Source: Blastococcus sp. TF02-8 (lineage in GTDB: Bacteria; Actinomycetota; Actinomycetes; Mycobacteriales; Geodermatophilaceae). Taken from it: a stretch of DNA of 64,000 nucleotides. The stretch covers positions 62,001 through 126,000 of the forward strand of contig NZ_QOHK01000006.1 of NCBI RefSeq assembly GCF_003319175.1. The letters run 5' to 3'. Below are positions 56,059 through 64,000 of this stretch, one piece after another. Under the pieces are notes generated by a model. It ran no database searches. It saw only the letters and a program-made list of their open reading frames with translations, and was not told the origin of the DNA. The translations under genes and the position numbers were made by a program. The number at the start of each line of letters is the position of its first letter. Position 1 is the stretch's first letter.

Positions 56059-56112
56059 CGGGCGGTTCGTGCACTTCTCGCCCGGCGAGAAGTGCACGAA
56101 CCGCCCCGTCAG
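56055..56112. terminator. Bidirectional terminator with 26-base stem spanning both stop codons
   Basis: CTGACGGG-CGGTTCGTGCACTTCTCG, given here by its two blocks (56055-56080), pairs with 56086-56112 with a single one-base bulge around a 5-base loop. The left arm includes the stop of the plus-strand gene (56056-56058), and the right arm includes the stop of pepA (56109-56111). Confidence 0.85.
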
Positions 56113-57620
56113 TCGGCGATGAGGGCCTCGATGGTGGCCAGCAGGGTGCGCACGGGCACGCCGGTGCCGCCCTTGGGCGTGTAGCCCCAGGGACCACCGG
56201 TGTTGTAGCTCGGCCCCGCGATGTCGATGTGCGCCCACGGCAGGCCGGACGGGACGAACTCGGCCAGGAAGTGCCCACCGACGAGCATGCCGCCCATCCG
56301 GTCGGCGTTGGCGTTGACGAAGTCGGCCACGGTGGAGTCCAGCCCGCGGCGCAGCTCGGGCGGCAGCGGCATCGGCCACATGCTCTCGCCGCTGCGCTCC
56401 GAGGCGGCGACGACGGCGGCGCGCATGTCGTCGGACCCCATGACGCCGGCCGTCCGCCCGCCGAGGGCCACGAGCTGGGCGCCGGTGAGGGTGGAGGTCT
56501 CCAGCAGCACGTCGGGCCGGTCCTCGGCGGCGCGGGCGATGGCGTCGGCGAGCACGACCCGGCCCTCGGCGTCGGTGTTGGTGATCTCGGCCTTCTTCCC
56601 GTTGCGGAAGGTGACGACGTCGGCCGGCCGGTAGGAGGTGCCGCTGGGCAGGTTCTCCGCGATCGGGACGGTGGCGGTGACCTCGACCGGCAGGCCGAGC
56701 TGGGCGACGAGGCAGACGGTGGCGATCACGGCCGCCGCCCCGGCCATGTCGCTCTTCATGTCCTCCATCTTCGCGGCGGGCTTGATCGAGATGCCGCCGC
56801 TGTCGAAGGTGATCCCCTTGCCGACCAGCGCCACCTTCTTGCGCGCCCCCGAACCGGCGTAGGTCAGCCGGAGCAGTCGCGGCTTGCGCGAGGAGCCGCC
56901 GCCCACGGCGAGGATGCCGCCGTAGCCACCGGCGGCCAGCGCCTCCTCGTCGAGGATCTCGGCGGACAGGCCGAGCTTCTCGCCGGCGGCGGCACCGCGG
57001 GCGGCGAGCTCGGCGGGGAAGAGGTCGTTGGGCGGGGTGTTGACCAGGTCGCGCACCAGGGCGACGGCGTCGGCGACGGCGCGCACCCGGCGCAGCGCCG
57101 TCTCCGCGGCGGCAGCCCCCGGCACCACGACGACGAACTCCTGCGGCGGGGTGAGCCGGTTCGCGGGCAGGTCGGACTTGTACGCGGTGAACTCGTAGGC
57201 CCCCAGCAGCGACCCCTCGCCCACGGCGTGCAGCCGGTCGGCGTCGGGAGTACCGCCCACGGCGGCGAGCAGCGTCACGACCGTACGGCGCCCGCGCAGG
57301 GAGCGGCTGGCGGCACCGGCGGCGCGGCGGACGGCCTCCGGCGCATAACCACCGGAGGCGTCGGGGGCGCCGAGGCCTGCGACGGCGACGACCGGGAACG
57401 GGCCCTGACCGAACGAGGGGAGGCGGGTCACCTCGTCCTCGCCGCCCTTCGCGCCGAGGTCGGCCAGCGCCGCGAACAGCCGGCCACCGAGCAGGCGGTC
57501 GACGGCCTCGGCGCCGGGCGTCGGGAGCAGCCCGTCGGGCCCCTTGCCGACGGCGACGACGACGGCGTCGGCGGTCAGCTTCTCGAGCGGTTGATCGGTC
57601 GCGGTGATCGTCGGGAGCAC
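56109..57620 (-). CDS. pepA: Leucyl aminopeptidase (M17)
   Basis: This 503-aa M17 aminopeptidase removes N-terminal residues from peptides. The metal and catalytic motifs are [16 protein letters not shown], the [13 protein letters not shown] segment and [13 protein letters not shown], the family signature. The N-terminal domain (1-170) is the usual non-catalytic part. GTG 57620 is chosen because a TACGAT -10 box lies 6 bases before it on the minus strand; the longer frame overlaps gcvT in antisense. It corresponds to M. tuberculosis pepB (Rv2213). It is divergent from gcvT. Confidence 0.93.
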   Translation of the reverse strand: MLPTITATDQPLEKLTADAVVVAVGKGPDGLLPTPGAEAVDRLLGGRLFAALADLGAKGGEDEVTRLPSFGQGPFPVVAVAGLGAPDASGGYAPEAVRRAAGAASRSLRGRRTVVTLLAAVGGTPDADRLHAVGEGSLLGAYEFTAYKSDLPANRLTPPQEFVVVVPGAAAAETALRRVRAVADAVALVRDLVNTPPNDLFPAELAARGAAAGEKLGLSAEILDEEALAAGGYGGILAVGGGSSRKPRLLRLTYAGSGARKKVALVGKGITFDSGGISIKPAAKMEDMKSDMAGAAAVIATVCLVAQLGLPVEVTATVPIAENLPSGTSYRPADVVTFRNGKKAEITNTDAEGRVVLADAIARAAEDRPDVLLETSTLTGAQLVALGGRTAGVMGSDDMRAAVVAASERSGESMWPMPLPPELRRGLDSTVADFVNANADRMGGMLVGGHFLAEFVPSGLPWAHIDIAGPSYNTGGPWGYTPKGGTGVPVRTLLATIEALIAD

Positions 57621-57663
57621 CGGCCGATCGTACTCAGGCACGGTCCTCACTACGGTGACGGCC
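57621..57663. promoter_or_regulatory. Divergent leaderless promoters of pepA and gcvT
   Basis: On the minus strand TACGAT (57627-57632) precedes the pepA GTG (57620) by 6 bases. On the plus strand TACGGT (57651-57656) precedes the gcvT GTG (57664) by 7 bases. Only 43 bases separate the two start codons, so both mRNAs are probably leaderless and their -35 regions overlap. Confidence 0.65.
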
Positions 57664-58782
57664 GTGACCCCGCTGACCTCTCCTCTGCACGACCGGCACC
57701 TCGCCGCGGGCGCCAAGCTCGCGGACTTCAGCGGGTGGTCGATGCCCATCGAGTACGCCGGCGGCGGGGTCCTGGCCGAGCACACCGCCGTCCGCGAGGG
57801 TGTCGGGTTGTTCGACGTCTCGCACCTGGGCACCGGCACGGTCCGCGGCCCGGGCGCCGCGGCGTTCGTGGACGCGTGCCTGACCAACGACCTGTCCCGC
57901 ATCGGCCCGGGCCGGGCCCAGTACACGCTGTGCTGCGTGCCGGACGGTGAGGCGCAGGCCGGCGGAGTGATCGACGACCTGATCGCCTACCTGCACGGAC
58001 CCGACGACGTGCTGCTCGTGCCGAACGCGGCCAACGCCGGCGAGGTGCTGGGCCGCCTGGCCGATGCCGCGCCGGCAGGCGTCGCGGTCGAGGACCGGCA
58101 CACCGAGGTCGCGGTCCTCGCCGTCCAGGGCCCGCGGTCGCTGCAGGTGCTGGAGCTGCTGGGCCTGCCGGGCGAGATCGGCTACATGTCCTTCGTGACC
58201 GGCACGGGCGGCGGGACGGCGGAGGTGACCGTCTGCCGCACCGGCTACACCGGGGAGCACGGCTACGAGCTGCTGGTCGCGGCCGACCGGGCCGGCGAGC
58301 TCTGGGACGCGCTGCTGGAGGCCGGCGCGGACCTCGGGATCCGGCCGTGCGGGCTGGGTGCCCGCGACACGCTGCGCACCGAGATGGGGTACCCGCTGCA
58401 CGGCCACGAGCTGTCGCGCGACATCTCACCGGTGCAGGCCCGAGCCGGCTGGGCGGTGGGCTGGGCGAAGCAGGCGTTCTGGGGTCGGACGGCCCTGACC
58501 ACGGAGAAGGCGGCCGGTCCGGCGCGGTCGCTCCGCGGGCTGCGGGCGACCGGCCGGGGCATCCCGCGCCCGGGCATGGCGGTGCTGGACACCGACGGCA
58601 ACCGGGTGGGGGAGACCACCAGCGGCACCTTCTCCCCGACGCTGCGGACCGGGATCGCGCTGGCGCTGCTGGACACCTCCGCCCGGATCGTCGACGGCGC
58701 CGAGCTCGCCGTCGACGTCCGGGGCCGGCCGCAGCCGGTCGAGGTGGTCGCGCCGCCGTTCGTGGCCTCGCACGTCCGCTGA
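57664..58782 (+). CDS. gcvT: Aminomethyltransferase (glycine cleavage T protein)
   Basis: This 372-aa folate-dependent enzyme releases ammonia from the aminomethyl-lipoyl H protein and makes methylene-THF. Family features: [26 protein letters not shown], the [14 protein letters not shown] loop, [15 protein letters not shown] and [21 protein letters not shown] (the last in part). GTG 57664 lies 7 bases after a -10 box. M. tuberculosis gcvT (Rv2211c) is in the same block. It converges on the yihY-type gene with a 7-base gap. It depends on lipoylation of GcvH, not in the window. Confidence 0.94.
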   Translation: MTPLTSPLHDRHLAAGAKLADFSGWSMPIEYAGGGVLAEHTAVREGVGLFDVSHLGTGTVRGPGAAAFVDACLTNDLSRIGPGRAQYTLCCVPDGEAQAGGVIDDLIAYLHGPDDVLLVPNAANAGEVLGRLADAAPAGVAVEDRHTEVAVLAVQGPRSLQVLELLGLPGEIGYMSFVTGTGGGTAEVTVCRTGYTGEHGYELLVAADRAGELWDALLEAGADLGIRPCGLGARDTLRTEMGYPLHGHELSRDISPVQARAGWAVGWAKQAFWGRTALTTEKAAGPARSLRGLRATGRGIPRPGMAVLDTDGNRVGETTSGTFSPTLRTGIALALLDTSARIVDGAELAVDVRGRPQPVEVVAPPFVASHVR

Positions 58783-58789
58783 GGCCGGG

Positions 58790-59923
58790 CTACTTCCTCG
58801 TCGGGTCGCTCGCGTGCTCGCCCGGCTCCGGCGACTCGGGGAGCGTGTCGGCGACGACCGCACCGCGGGTCCCCATCGGCTCGGGATCCCCGTCGGTGGT
58901 GTCCCGGGCGGTCTGGTGCTCGGCCTCGGCGTTGATCTCCGCGCCCAGCAGGACCAGGTAGCAGGTCAGGTACAGCCACAGCATCAGGACGATGACCCCG
59001 GCGATGGCGCCGTAGGTCTTGCCGTAGGACCCGAAGTTGTCGACGTAGATCGCGAAACCGACGCTCACCAGGGCCCAGATCACGGTGACGACGACGGCGC
59101 CCAGGCTCACCCAGCTGAACCGCGGCGCGTCCCGGTCCGGGGCCACCCGGTAGAGGACGGCGAGCGCGCCCGCGAACACCGCCAGCAGCAGCACCCAGCG
59201 CGCGACCTGCGCCAGGACGGTGCCCACGACGCCGAGCGGCAGCGCCTCGATCACCGACGGGACGACGGCCACCAGGCTGAAGGTGATCAGCACGAAGACG
59301 ATCGCCCCGATCGTCAGCGCCAGCGAGAGCAGCTTGAGCTTGACGAAGTTCCGGGCCTCGACCTCGTCGTAGGCGATGTTCACCGCCGTGATCACGTTGC
59401 CCACGCCGCCGGAGGCGCTCCACAGCGCGGCGAGGATGGAGACCACCAGGCTGATGCTCAGCGCGCTGCCGCTGTTCTCGATGATGGAACGCAGCTGTTC
59501 CTCGATCAGGTTCGCCGCGTCCTGGGGCAGCTGGGCGGAGAGGTCCTCGACCTGCTGGGCCACGGTCTCCTCGGAGGCCACGAGGCCGTAGATGGAGATC
59601 AGGGCGATCAGCGCCGGGAAGATCGACAGGAAACCGAAGAACGCCACTCCGCCGGCGATGATCGGCATGTTGTCGGCCTTGTTCTCGGCCCACGCCCGCT
59701 TGACGATCTGCTTCCACCCGCTCCACGGGATCTGGGTGGGCTTCTCCGCGTGGATGCCGGGGAGCTGCTCGGGCGAGGGTGCCTCGGGCGGCAACCGGTC
59801 GGGGTCGGGCCGCGAGCCGGTGCGGCGGGCCGCCTCGGCCGCGGCGGCCCGCCGCGCCGCCTTCTCCTCGACGCGCTGGCGGATGCGCTCGACGGCGCTC
59901 TCGTGCTGCCGGGTGCCGGTCAC
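58790..59923 (-). CDS. YihY/BrkB-family membrane protein
   Basis: This 377-aa protein has about six membrane helices with YihY/BrkB features: ADNMPIIAGGVAFFGFLSIFPAL (split around the first helix), the SALWSAS-like AALWSASGGVGNVITAVN segment and the YGAIAGVIVLMLWLYLT region. The N-terminal 60 residues are basic and Ala/Arg-rich, and the C-terminus is acidic. Function is uncertain despite the old RNase BN label. It is the last gene of a four-gene minus-strand cluster of envelope proteins; the start ATG 59923 is 2 bases after the upstream stop. Confidence 0.88.
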   Translation of the reverse strand: MTGTRQHESAVERIRQRVEEKAARRAAAAEAARRTGSRPDPDRLPPEAPSPEQLPGIHAEKPTQIPWSGWKQIVKRAWAENKADNMPIIAGGVAFFGFLSIFPALIALISIYGLVASEETVAQQVEDLSAQLPQDAANLIEEQLRSIIENSGSALSISLVVSILAALWSASGGVGNVITAVNIAYDEVEARNFVKLKLLSLALTIGAIVFVLITFSLVAVVPSVIEALPLGVVGTVLAQVARWVLLLAVFAGALAVLYRVAPDRDAPRFSWVSLGAVVVTVIWALVSVGFAIYVDNFGSYGKTYGAIAGVIVLMLWLYLTCYLVLLGAEINAEAEHQTARDTTDGDPEPMGTRGAVVADTLPESPEPGEHASDPTRK

Positions 59924-59925
59924 CT

Positions 59926-60198
59926 CTAGTCGCCGGGCCAGGCGCCGGTCAGCTTGGTGAAGCCGCGGGCGCCGGCGCGGTCGATCGCGGCCTTCGTGGC
60001 GGCGAAGATCGCACCCTGGATCGCGGCGGCCAGCACGACCTCGCGCATCGGGTACTCGCTCTGCAGCGCCGACGGCGCGTCGTCCTCGTTGGAGACCGCC
60101 TTCCAGATCTGCTTGAAGACGATCCCGCTCAGGGACCCGGCCAGGATGCCGCCGATCAGGCCGATGGGCCGGTAGGCGAACTTGGCTCCCTTGCTCAA
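59926..60198 (-). CDS. DUF4235 membrane protein
   Basis: This 90-aa protein matches DUF4235: AYRPIGLIGGILAGSLSGIVFKQIW, split here as the first membrane helix and its flank, then REVVLAAAIQGAIFAATKAAID as the second. The family is actinobacterial and small, usually encoded with DUF3618 and holin-like genes, as here. Its ATG overlaps the stop of the DUF3618 gene by 4 bases. Function is unknown; a role in envelope organisation is suggested only by context. Confidence 0.88.
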   Translation of the reverse strand: MSKGAKFAYRPIGLIGGILAGSLSGIVFKQIWKAVSNEDDAPSALQSEYPMREVVLAAAIQGAIFAATKAAIDRAGARGFTKLTGAWPGD

Positions 60199-60491
60199 CG
60201 CTTCCTCCTCCTCGTGGCGCGCGCGGCGCGCCGCTTCCGAAGCACGACGATGCCCGTGACCAGCCCGGCGACGGCCAGCAGGCCGGCGATGGTCAGCGGG
60301 GGGCTCTCGCGGTAGGTCTCCACCGCGGTGTCCCGGGCTCGCAGCGCACTCTCCTTGGTGCGGGCGGGGACGTCCAGCCGGTGGGTCAGCTCGTCGACGG
60401 TGCGGCCCAGCTGCTCCCGCGTGGCATCGATGTCGGCCTTGATCGCGTCGACGTCGGTGGGTCCGTCGGCGCCGTTCGCCGGGGTGCTCAC
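60195..60491 (-). CDS. DUF3618 protein
   Basis: This 98-aa protein begins at GTG 60491. DUF3618 is recognised by IKADIDATREQLGRTVDELTHRLDV near residues 18-45, given here in part, followed by one membrane helix (PLTIAGLLAVAGLVTGIVVL) and a very basic C-terminus. Start and stop overlap the neighbours by 4 bases each (GTGA/ATGA), so the three genes are tightly coupled. Function is unknown; the amphipathic helix plus anchor suggests membrane-surface interaction. Confidence 0.85.
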   Translation of the reverse strand: MSTPANGADGPTDVDAIKADIDATREQLGRTVDELTHRLDVPARTKESALRARDTAVETYRESPPLTIAGLLAVAGLVTGIVVLRKRRAARATRRRKR

Positions 60492-60934
60492 CGGGCCACC
60501 CCCCGCTTCACCGCGGCGATGTCCTCCTGGACGCTCGCCAGGGTCTCCGTCGGCAGCGGCGGCGCCGCCTGCTGCACGTCCTTCTTGCCGACCAGCGCGA
60601 GGACGCCGGCGACCGCGAACAGCACCAGGGCGACGGCGATGGCCGCCAGCCAACCGGGCATCACGTTCGCCAGGCCGAGGATCGCCGCGGTGACGAGGGC
60701 GCCCAGGCCGAGCGCGGCGAGCAGTCCGGCGCCGCCGAAGAGACCGGCGCCGATGCCGAGCCGCTTGGCCTTCTGGGTCACCTCGGCCTGCGCCAGGCGG
60801 ACCTCGTCGCGCACCAGTCGGGTGACGAGGTCGGGCAGCGCGCCGATCAGCTCGCCGGTCGAGGCGGTGGCGGGGTCGGGTGGCGGCGTCTGCGCGCGGG
60901 TGGCGCCCGTCGTGGGCTGGGGCGTGGCGGTCAT
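60488..60934 (-). CDS. Phage-holin-family (DUF1469) membrane protein
   Basis: This 148-aa protein starts at ATG 60934 with a CGGAGGAC box; an upstream in-frame ATG at 61006 is not supported. The domain ELIGALPDLVTRLVRDEVRLAQAEV followed by two membrane helices (about 70-130) is the actinobacterial holin superfamily III / DUF1469 pattern. Despite the name these are ordinary envelope proteins, not lysis genes. It heads the four-gene cluster to yihY. The divergent gap of about 110 bases contains the promoters of this cluster and of the next small gene. Confidence 0.87.
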   Translation of the reverse strand: MTATPQPTTGATRAQTPPPDPATASTGELIGALPDLVTRLVRDEVRLAQAEVTQKAKRLGIGAGLFGGAGLLAALGLGALVTAAILGLANVMPGWLAAIAVALVLFAVAGVLALVGKKDVQQAAPPLPTETLASVQEDIAAVKRGVAR

Positions 60935-61044
60935 CGGTCCTCCGGTGGGCGGGTCGGTGGACTGCCATGCCCCTCCGCACGCGCCGGAAACCGGCGGATG
61001 GATCACAGGCGGGCAACGGTGCCCGGCCCGCTAGCCTCGCCGTC

Positions 61045-61257
61045 ATGAGCTGGCACTGGCGCTTGGAGGACCCGGCCGGATCGACCCTGGAGCCGGCGAC
61101 GGTGGGGGTGGACGTGCCGGAGGAGGACAACCAGGGCGACGCGGAGTCCTGGCTGGGGGAGAACTGGCGGGAGCTGCTCGACCGCGGCGTCGCGACGGTG
61201 ACCCTGTTCGACGGCGACCGGAAGGTGTACGGCCCGATGGGGCTGTCCGCGACGTGA
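61045..61257 (+). CDS. Small conserved acidic protein
   Basis: This 70-aa protein starts at ATG 61045, 7 bases after a TAGCCT -10-like box (61032-61037), so it is likely leaderless. The sequence MSWHWRLEDPAG, then DNQGDAESWLGENWRELLD and VTLFDGDRKVYGPMGLS, looks like a small compact domain conserved in actinobacteria. I know no function. The stop codon lies within the left arm of a perfect 18-base terminator stem. Confidence 0.7.
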   Translation: MSWHWRLEDPAGSTLEPATVGVDVPEEDNQGDAESWLGENWRELLDRGVATVTLFDGDRKVYGPMGLSAT

Positions 61258-61288
61258 CCCTCAGGTAGAGCCTGAGGGTCACGTCGCG
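61248..61288. terminator. Bidirectional terminator (perfect 18-base stem)
   Basis: CGCGACGTGACCCTCAGG (61248-61265) pairs perfectly with 61271-61288 around TAGAG. The left arm holds the last codons and stop of the plus-strand gene, and the right arm ends 4 bases before the stop of the aldo/keto reductase. Confidence 0.85.
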
Positions 61289-61292
61289 CAGG

Positions 61293-62279
61293 TCAGAAGC
61301 CGCGGGCGGTCTTGCCCGGGTCGCGTTCGACCGTGTCGCCCAGGACCTCGTCGATCCGTGCCAGCACGTCGCCGTCCAGGGTCACCCCGGCCGCCTCGAC
61401 GTTGTCGTGCACCTGCTCGGGCCGGGTGGCGCCGATGATCGCGGCCGCCACGTTGCGGTTCTGCAGCACCCAGGCGAGGGCCAGCTGCGCCATCGACAGC
61501 CCCAGGTCCTCGGCGATCGGGCGGAGGTCCTGCACGCGGGCGAGCAGGTCGTCGCGCATGAACCGCTGCATCGACTGGCCGGCCTCGGCGTGCCCGGCGC
61601 GGCTGTCGGCCGGGGGCTGCTCGCCCGGCCGGTACTTGCCGGTCAGGATGCCCTGCGCGAGCGGTGACCAGACGATCTGGGAGACCCCCTCCTTCTCCGA
61701 CGTCGGCACGACCTCGGGCTCGATCACCCGCCAGAGCATGGAGTACTGCGGCTGGTTGCTGATCAGCTGGATGCCGAGCTCCCGCGCCAGGCTCGCGCCG
61801 GCGGCGATCTGCTCGGCGTTCCACTCCGAGACCCCGATGTAGAGCGCCTTGCCCTGGCGGACCAGGTCGGCGAAGGCCGTCATCGTCTCCTCGAGCGGCA
61901 CCGTCGTGTCGTACCGGTGGGCCTGGTACAGGTCGACGTAGTCGGTCTTCAGCCGGCGCAGCGAGGCGTGCGCGCTCTCGATGATGTGCTTGCGACCGAG
62001 CCCGCGGTCGTTCTGCCCGGGGCCGGTCGGCCAGTAGACCTTGGTGAAGAGCTCGATGGACTCCCGGCGCACCCCGCTGAGGGCCTCGCCCAGGACGGTC
62101 TCGGCGCGGGTGCCGGCGTAGACGTCGGCGGTGTCGAAGGTGGTGATGCCGGCATCGAGGGCGGCACGCACGCAGGCGTTGGCCGCGTCCTCCTCCACCT
62201 GCCCGCCGTGGGTGAGCCAGTTGCCGTACGCGATCTCGGAGATGGTCAGGCCGGAGCGGCCGAGGCGTCTGAATTCCAC
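61293..62279 (-). CDS. Aldo/keto reductase (KCNAB-like)
   Basis: This 328-aa NADPH-dependent reductase has the catalytic tetrad in FDTADVYAGTRAE (Asp, Tyr), ELFTKVYWP (Lys) and LYQAHRYD (His). Further features are SPLAQGILTGKYRPG and AIIGATRPEQV near the cofactor. It is like the voltage-gated potassium channel beta-subunit/AKR6 group. GTG 62279 follows a TAACGT box (62288-62293) by 8 bases, so it may have its own leaderless promoter in addition to read-through from the MBL gene 11 bases upstream. Substrate is unknown. Confidence 0.9.
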   Translation of the reverse strand: MEFRRLGRSGLTISEIAYGNWLTHGGQVEEDAANACVRAALDAGITTFDTADVYAGTRAETVLGEALSGVRRESIELFTKVYWPTGPGQNDRGLGRKHIIESAHASLRRLKTDYVDLYQAHRYDTTVPLEETMTAFADLVRQGKALYIGVSEWNAEQIAAGASLARELGIQLISNQPQYSMLWRVIEPEVVPTSEKEGVSQIVWSPLAQGILTGKYRPGEQPPADSRAGHAEAGQSMQRFMRDDLLARVQDLRPIAEDLGLSMAQLALAWVLQNRNVAAAIIGATRPEQVHDNVEAAGVTLDGDVLARIDEVLGDTVERDPGKTARGF

Positions 62280-62290
62280 GGTGGACGACG

Positions 62291-63079
62291 TTAGAGGAGG
62301 GCCCCGGCGCCCACGGTGGTCCCGTCGGGGACGAGGCGTGCACCGAGCGCCGCCAGGCGGTCGGCGAGCAGGTGGGCCGGCGGGTTGTGGTGGCTCAGGT
62401 GGACGGCGACGACGTCGGTGGCTGCGGTGACCGCACCGACCGCGCGCAGCCGGTCCAGCTGGTCGGGGAACGTGCTGAGGTCCAGGTGGCCGGTGCCGTG
62501 GTCGAGGTGGTCGCCGAACGTCTCCTCGAGCAGGACGACGTCGTAGGCGGCACCGCGGGTCGCTGCGATGGTCCCCTCGGGCAGGGGGCCGGTGTCGGTG
62601 GCGTAGAGCAGCCGCCCGCCGTCCGGACCGGTGACGTCGAACAGCACGGTCGCCACCTCGTGGGCCGCGGCCAGCACGCGGACGGAGTAGCCGTGCCGGT
62701 CGATCCGGTCGCCCGCTGCCAACGGCACGAGTTCCACCGGGTCGTCGGGTGCCAGCCACGGGCGCACGGCGTCGAGCACCGGTGGCGGCCCGGCAACGGT
62801 CAGCGGCTCGTGACGGCGCACCCACTGGCGGGCCAGCAGCACCAGCGGGGCGCAGTGGTCGGCGTGGTCGTGCGTCACCAGGACCGCGCCGACCCCGCCC
62901 AGGAACACCTCGGGCGGTGGCGGCGCGGGGGAGAGGTCCAGCAGCAGCACGTCGTCGACCAGCGCCGAGGTCGGACGTCGGGTGGTGCCCCGGCGGCGGG
63001 AGTCGGCGCACGAGGGGCACCCGCACCAGGGGTTGGGCCAGCCGTCGGCCGACCCGGTGCCGAGCAGGGTGACGCGCAT
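62291..63079 (-). CDS. PhnP-like metallo-beta-lactamase fold hydrolase
   Basis: This 262-aa MBL-fold protein starts at ATG 63079 (MRVTLLGTGSADGWPNP). It has the main metal motif THDHADHCAP and later YATDTGP (Asp) and HLSHHN (His). An N-terminal CGCPSC motif matches the extra zinc site of PhnP-type phosphodiesterases. In actinobacteria such genes are often near cobalamin-salvage genes, but none is visible here. It lies between the DUF3043 gene (26-base gap) and the reductase gene, in the same direction, so they probably form one transcript. Confidence 0.85.
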   Translation of the reverse strand: MRVTLLGTGSADGWPNPWCGCPSCADSRRRGTTRRPTSALVDDVLLLDLSPAPPPPEVFLGGVGAVLVTHDHADHCAPLVLLARQWVRRHEPLTVAGPPPVLDAVRPWLAPDDPVELVPLAAGDRIDRHGYSVRVLAAAHEVATVLFDVTGPDGGRLLYATDTGPLPEGTIAATRGAAYDVVLLEETFGDHLDHGTGHLDLSTFPDQLDRLRAVGAVTAATDVVAVHLSHHNPPAHLLADRLAALGARLVPDGTTVGAGALL

Positions 63080-63105
63080 GGGTGCGGGCGCCGCCGGAGG
63101 GCGGC

Positions 63106-63711
63106 TCAGACCTGGGCGCCCAGCTCGACCTCGGGCTTCGGGAACCGCCAGCGGCGGATCATGGTCGAGCGGCTGATGCCGTACCAGACCAACCCCCGCA
63201 TCGTGTGCTTCCCGTCGGGGAAGCGGCTCGTGACCGCGGCGCGGATCTTGCGGCCGAGGACCACCGAGTCGATGACCAGCAGGACGAAGAAGCCCAGCAG
63301 CACGAAGGTGGAGTAGCTCTTGACCGCCAGGCTCGGGACGAAGGTGCCGACCAGGGCGACGGCGGCCACGGCGAGGAACAGGCTGCCGATGTTCCGGCGG
63401 CTGTCGACCACGTCCCGGACCAGCTTGCGGACCGGACCCCGGTCGCGGGCGGGCAGGTAGGCCTCGTCACCGCGGGCGGCGCCCTGGCGGCGGGCGGCGT
63501 TCTGCTCCCGGAGGCGCTGGTAGGCCTCCTTGCGCGTGGTGGGCGGCGGCGGGGGCGGACCCTGCCGGCGGCCCTGGGCCTCGGCGCGCTTGGGCGTCGG
63601 GCGGCCCTTCCCGCTGGCCTGGAGCCGCTGCTCGGTCAGCTCACCGGCGTCGCTCGAGGGAGCGGCGGGCGTCTGGTCGGGGTCGCGGCGGCCGGTCAGG
63701 CGGAACTTCAC
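63106..63711 (-). CDS. DUF3043 membrane protein
   Basis: This 201-aa protein matches DUF3043: a basic N-terminus with TPKRAEAQGRR and a Pro-run, AYQRLREQNAARRQGAARGDE, VRDVVDSRRNIGSLFL, two membrane helices (about 115-155), and SRFPDGKHTMRGLVWYG near the C-terminus. GTG 63711 lies 8 bases after a TAGACT box (63720-63725), consistent with a leaderless mRNA. It corresponds to M. tuberculosis Rv2206, conserved near erpA. Function is unknown. It is divergent from erpA. Confidence 0.88.
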   Translation of the reverse strand: MKFRLTGRRDPDQTPAAPSSDAGELTEQRLQASGKGRPTPKRAEAQGRRQGPPPPPPTTRKEAYQRLREQNAARRQGAARGDEAYLPARDRGPVRKLVRDVVDSRRNIGSLFLAVAAVALVGTFVPSLAVKSYSTFVLLGFFVLLVIDSVVLGRKIRAAVTSRFPDGKHTMRGLVWYGISRSTMIRRWRFPKPEVELGAQV

Positions 63712-63767
63712 GGCTGGGAAGTCTACGGGTGTGAGCCATCAGGCCCCGTGGATCGGCGTCGGCGCCG

Positions 63768-63773
63768 TACAGT
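63768..63773 (+). promoter_or_regulatory. -10 box of erpA
   Basis: TACAGT matches the actinobacterial -10 consensus and lies about 90 bases before the erpA ATG, so erpA would have an untranslated leader, unlike many neighbours. No clear -35 hexamer is visible. Confidence 0.45.
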
Positions 63774-63863
63774 GGGGGTGCACGGGAAGAGGTGCCGTCC
63801 CGGCGGCGTTCGTCCGCGAGGGAGTGCGCGTGCGCGGACACCTCGGAGGGAGAGGACAGGAAT

Positions 63864-64000
63864 ATGACGGTGCAGGACACCGCGGCCACCGGCGTCGTGC
63901 TCAGCGACCCCGCGGCCGCCAAGGTCAAGGCGTTGCTGGACCAGGAGGGTCGTGACGACCTGCGGCTGCGCATCGCGGTCCAGCCCGGCGGTTGCTCGGG
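63864..64000 (+). CDS. erpA: Iron-sulfur cluster insertion protein, cut by the window edge
   Basis: The first 45 residues are visible, from ATG 63864 with a GGAGGGAGAGGA ribosome-binding region. [19 protein letters not shown] followed by [14 protein letters not shown] matches the HesB/IscA-type fold, and the first cluster-ligating Cys is in GGCSG. The remaining CxC motif lies outside the window. The protein delivers [Fe-S] clusters to targets. Position relative to DUF3043 matches the mycobacterial erpA (Rv2204c) neighbourhood. Confidence 0.9.
   Translation, partial: MTVQDTAATGVVLSDPAAAKVKALLDQEGRDDLRLRIAVQPGGCS

Noticed and set aside
60488-60934. Prophage lysis gene (holin)
   Set aside because: The family name is historical; no phage genes surround it and the cluster is the usual actinobacterial envelope set.

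Overview
The window is very GC-rich actinobacterial chromosome. Gene content points to the Geodermatophilaceae (Blastococcus / Geodermatophilus / Modestobacter type); this is an inference from composition, F420-using enzymes, actinobacterial DUF families, and frequent leaderless GTG/ATG starts about 6-8 bases after a TANNNT -10 box. No rRNA, tRNA, CRISPR array, insertion sequence or replication origin was recognised.

Layout. (1) 1-3357 is an accessory-looking three-gene minus-strand operon: an unrecognised 222-aa protein, a PD-(D/E)XK (Mrr-like) nuclease with a helical tail, and a DUF4209/DUF7380-like protein cut by the window edge. It is visibly less GC-rich than the rest and is followed by a 745-base non-coding junction with a long inverted repeat; it is the best candidate for an undescribed defence-type module. 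(2) 4.1-12.4 kb is a complete monoderm Tad/Flp pilus operon: prepilin peptidase, Flp pilin, TadE, a TadG-like protein, CpaB, CpaE, CpaF, TadB and TadC, closed by a strong terminator. (3) 12.4-20.8 kb holds small stress or housekeeping genes: an Rv2629-type ribosome hibernation factor with a train of small genes, a ChaB/Rho-N protein, an M24 peptidase broken by a frameshift, a diguanylate cyclase, an F420:NADP oxidoreductase, and a solitary AbiEi-like gene flanked by diverged inverted repeats.

(4) 20.8-64 kb follows the order of the Mycobacterium tuberculosis Rv2225 to Rv2204 block: panB, (nadE), glnA2, glnE, glnA1, RDD protein, DUF4191 protein, lipA, lipB, TIGR01777 protein, sucB, pepA/pepB, gcvT, DUF3043 protein and erpA. 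Other genes are inserted: a glutamine amidotransferase, a CDGSH protein, a soluble chemoreceptor, a heme-oxygenase-like di-iron enzyme, a GGDEF-EAL protein, leuS with a leucine-codon leader peptide, an atypical Ser/Thr kinase, lpdA, and a small envelope cluster (YihY, DUF4235, DUF3618, holin-like).

How the parts work together. Nitrogen assimilation is concentrated at 23.7-36.3 kb: two glutamine synthetases, the GlnE adenylyltransferase and a clear GlnR-type box before glnA1. Lipoate synthesis and transfer (lipA, lipB) sit near two lipoate-related users, the two-lipoyl-domain E2 (sucB) and lpdA, and near gcvT. Two cyclic-di-GMP enzymes share the window with the Tad pilus, but no direct link is visible in the sequence. 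Convergent gene pairs are separated by perfect or near-perfect long hairpins, several of which include the stop codons of the flanking genes.
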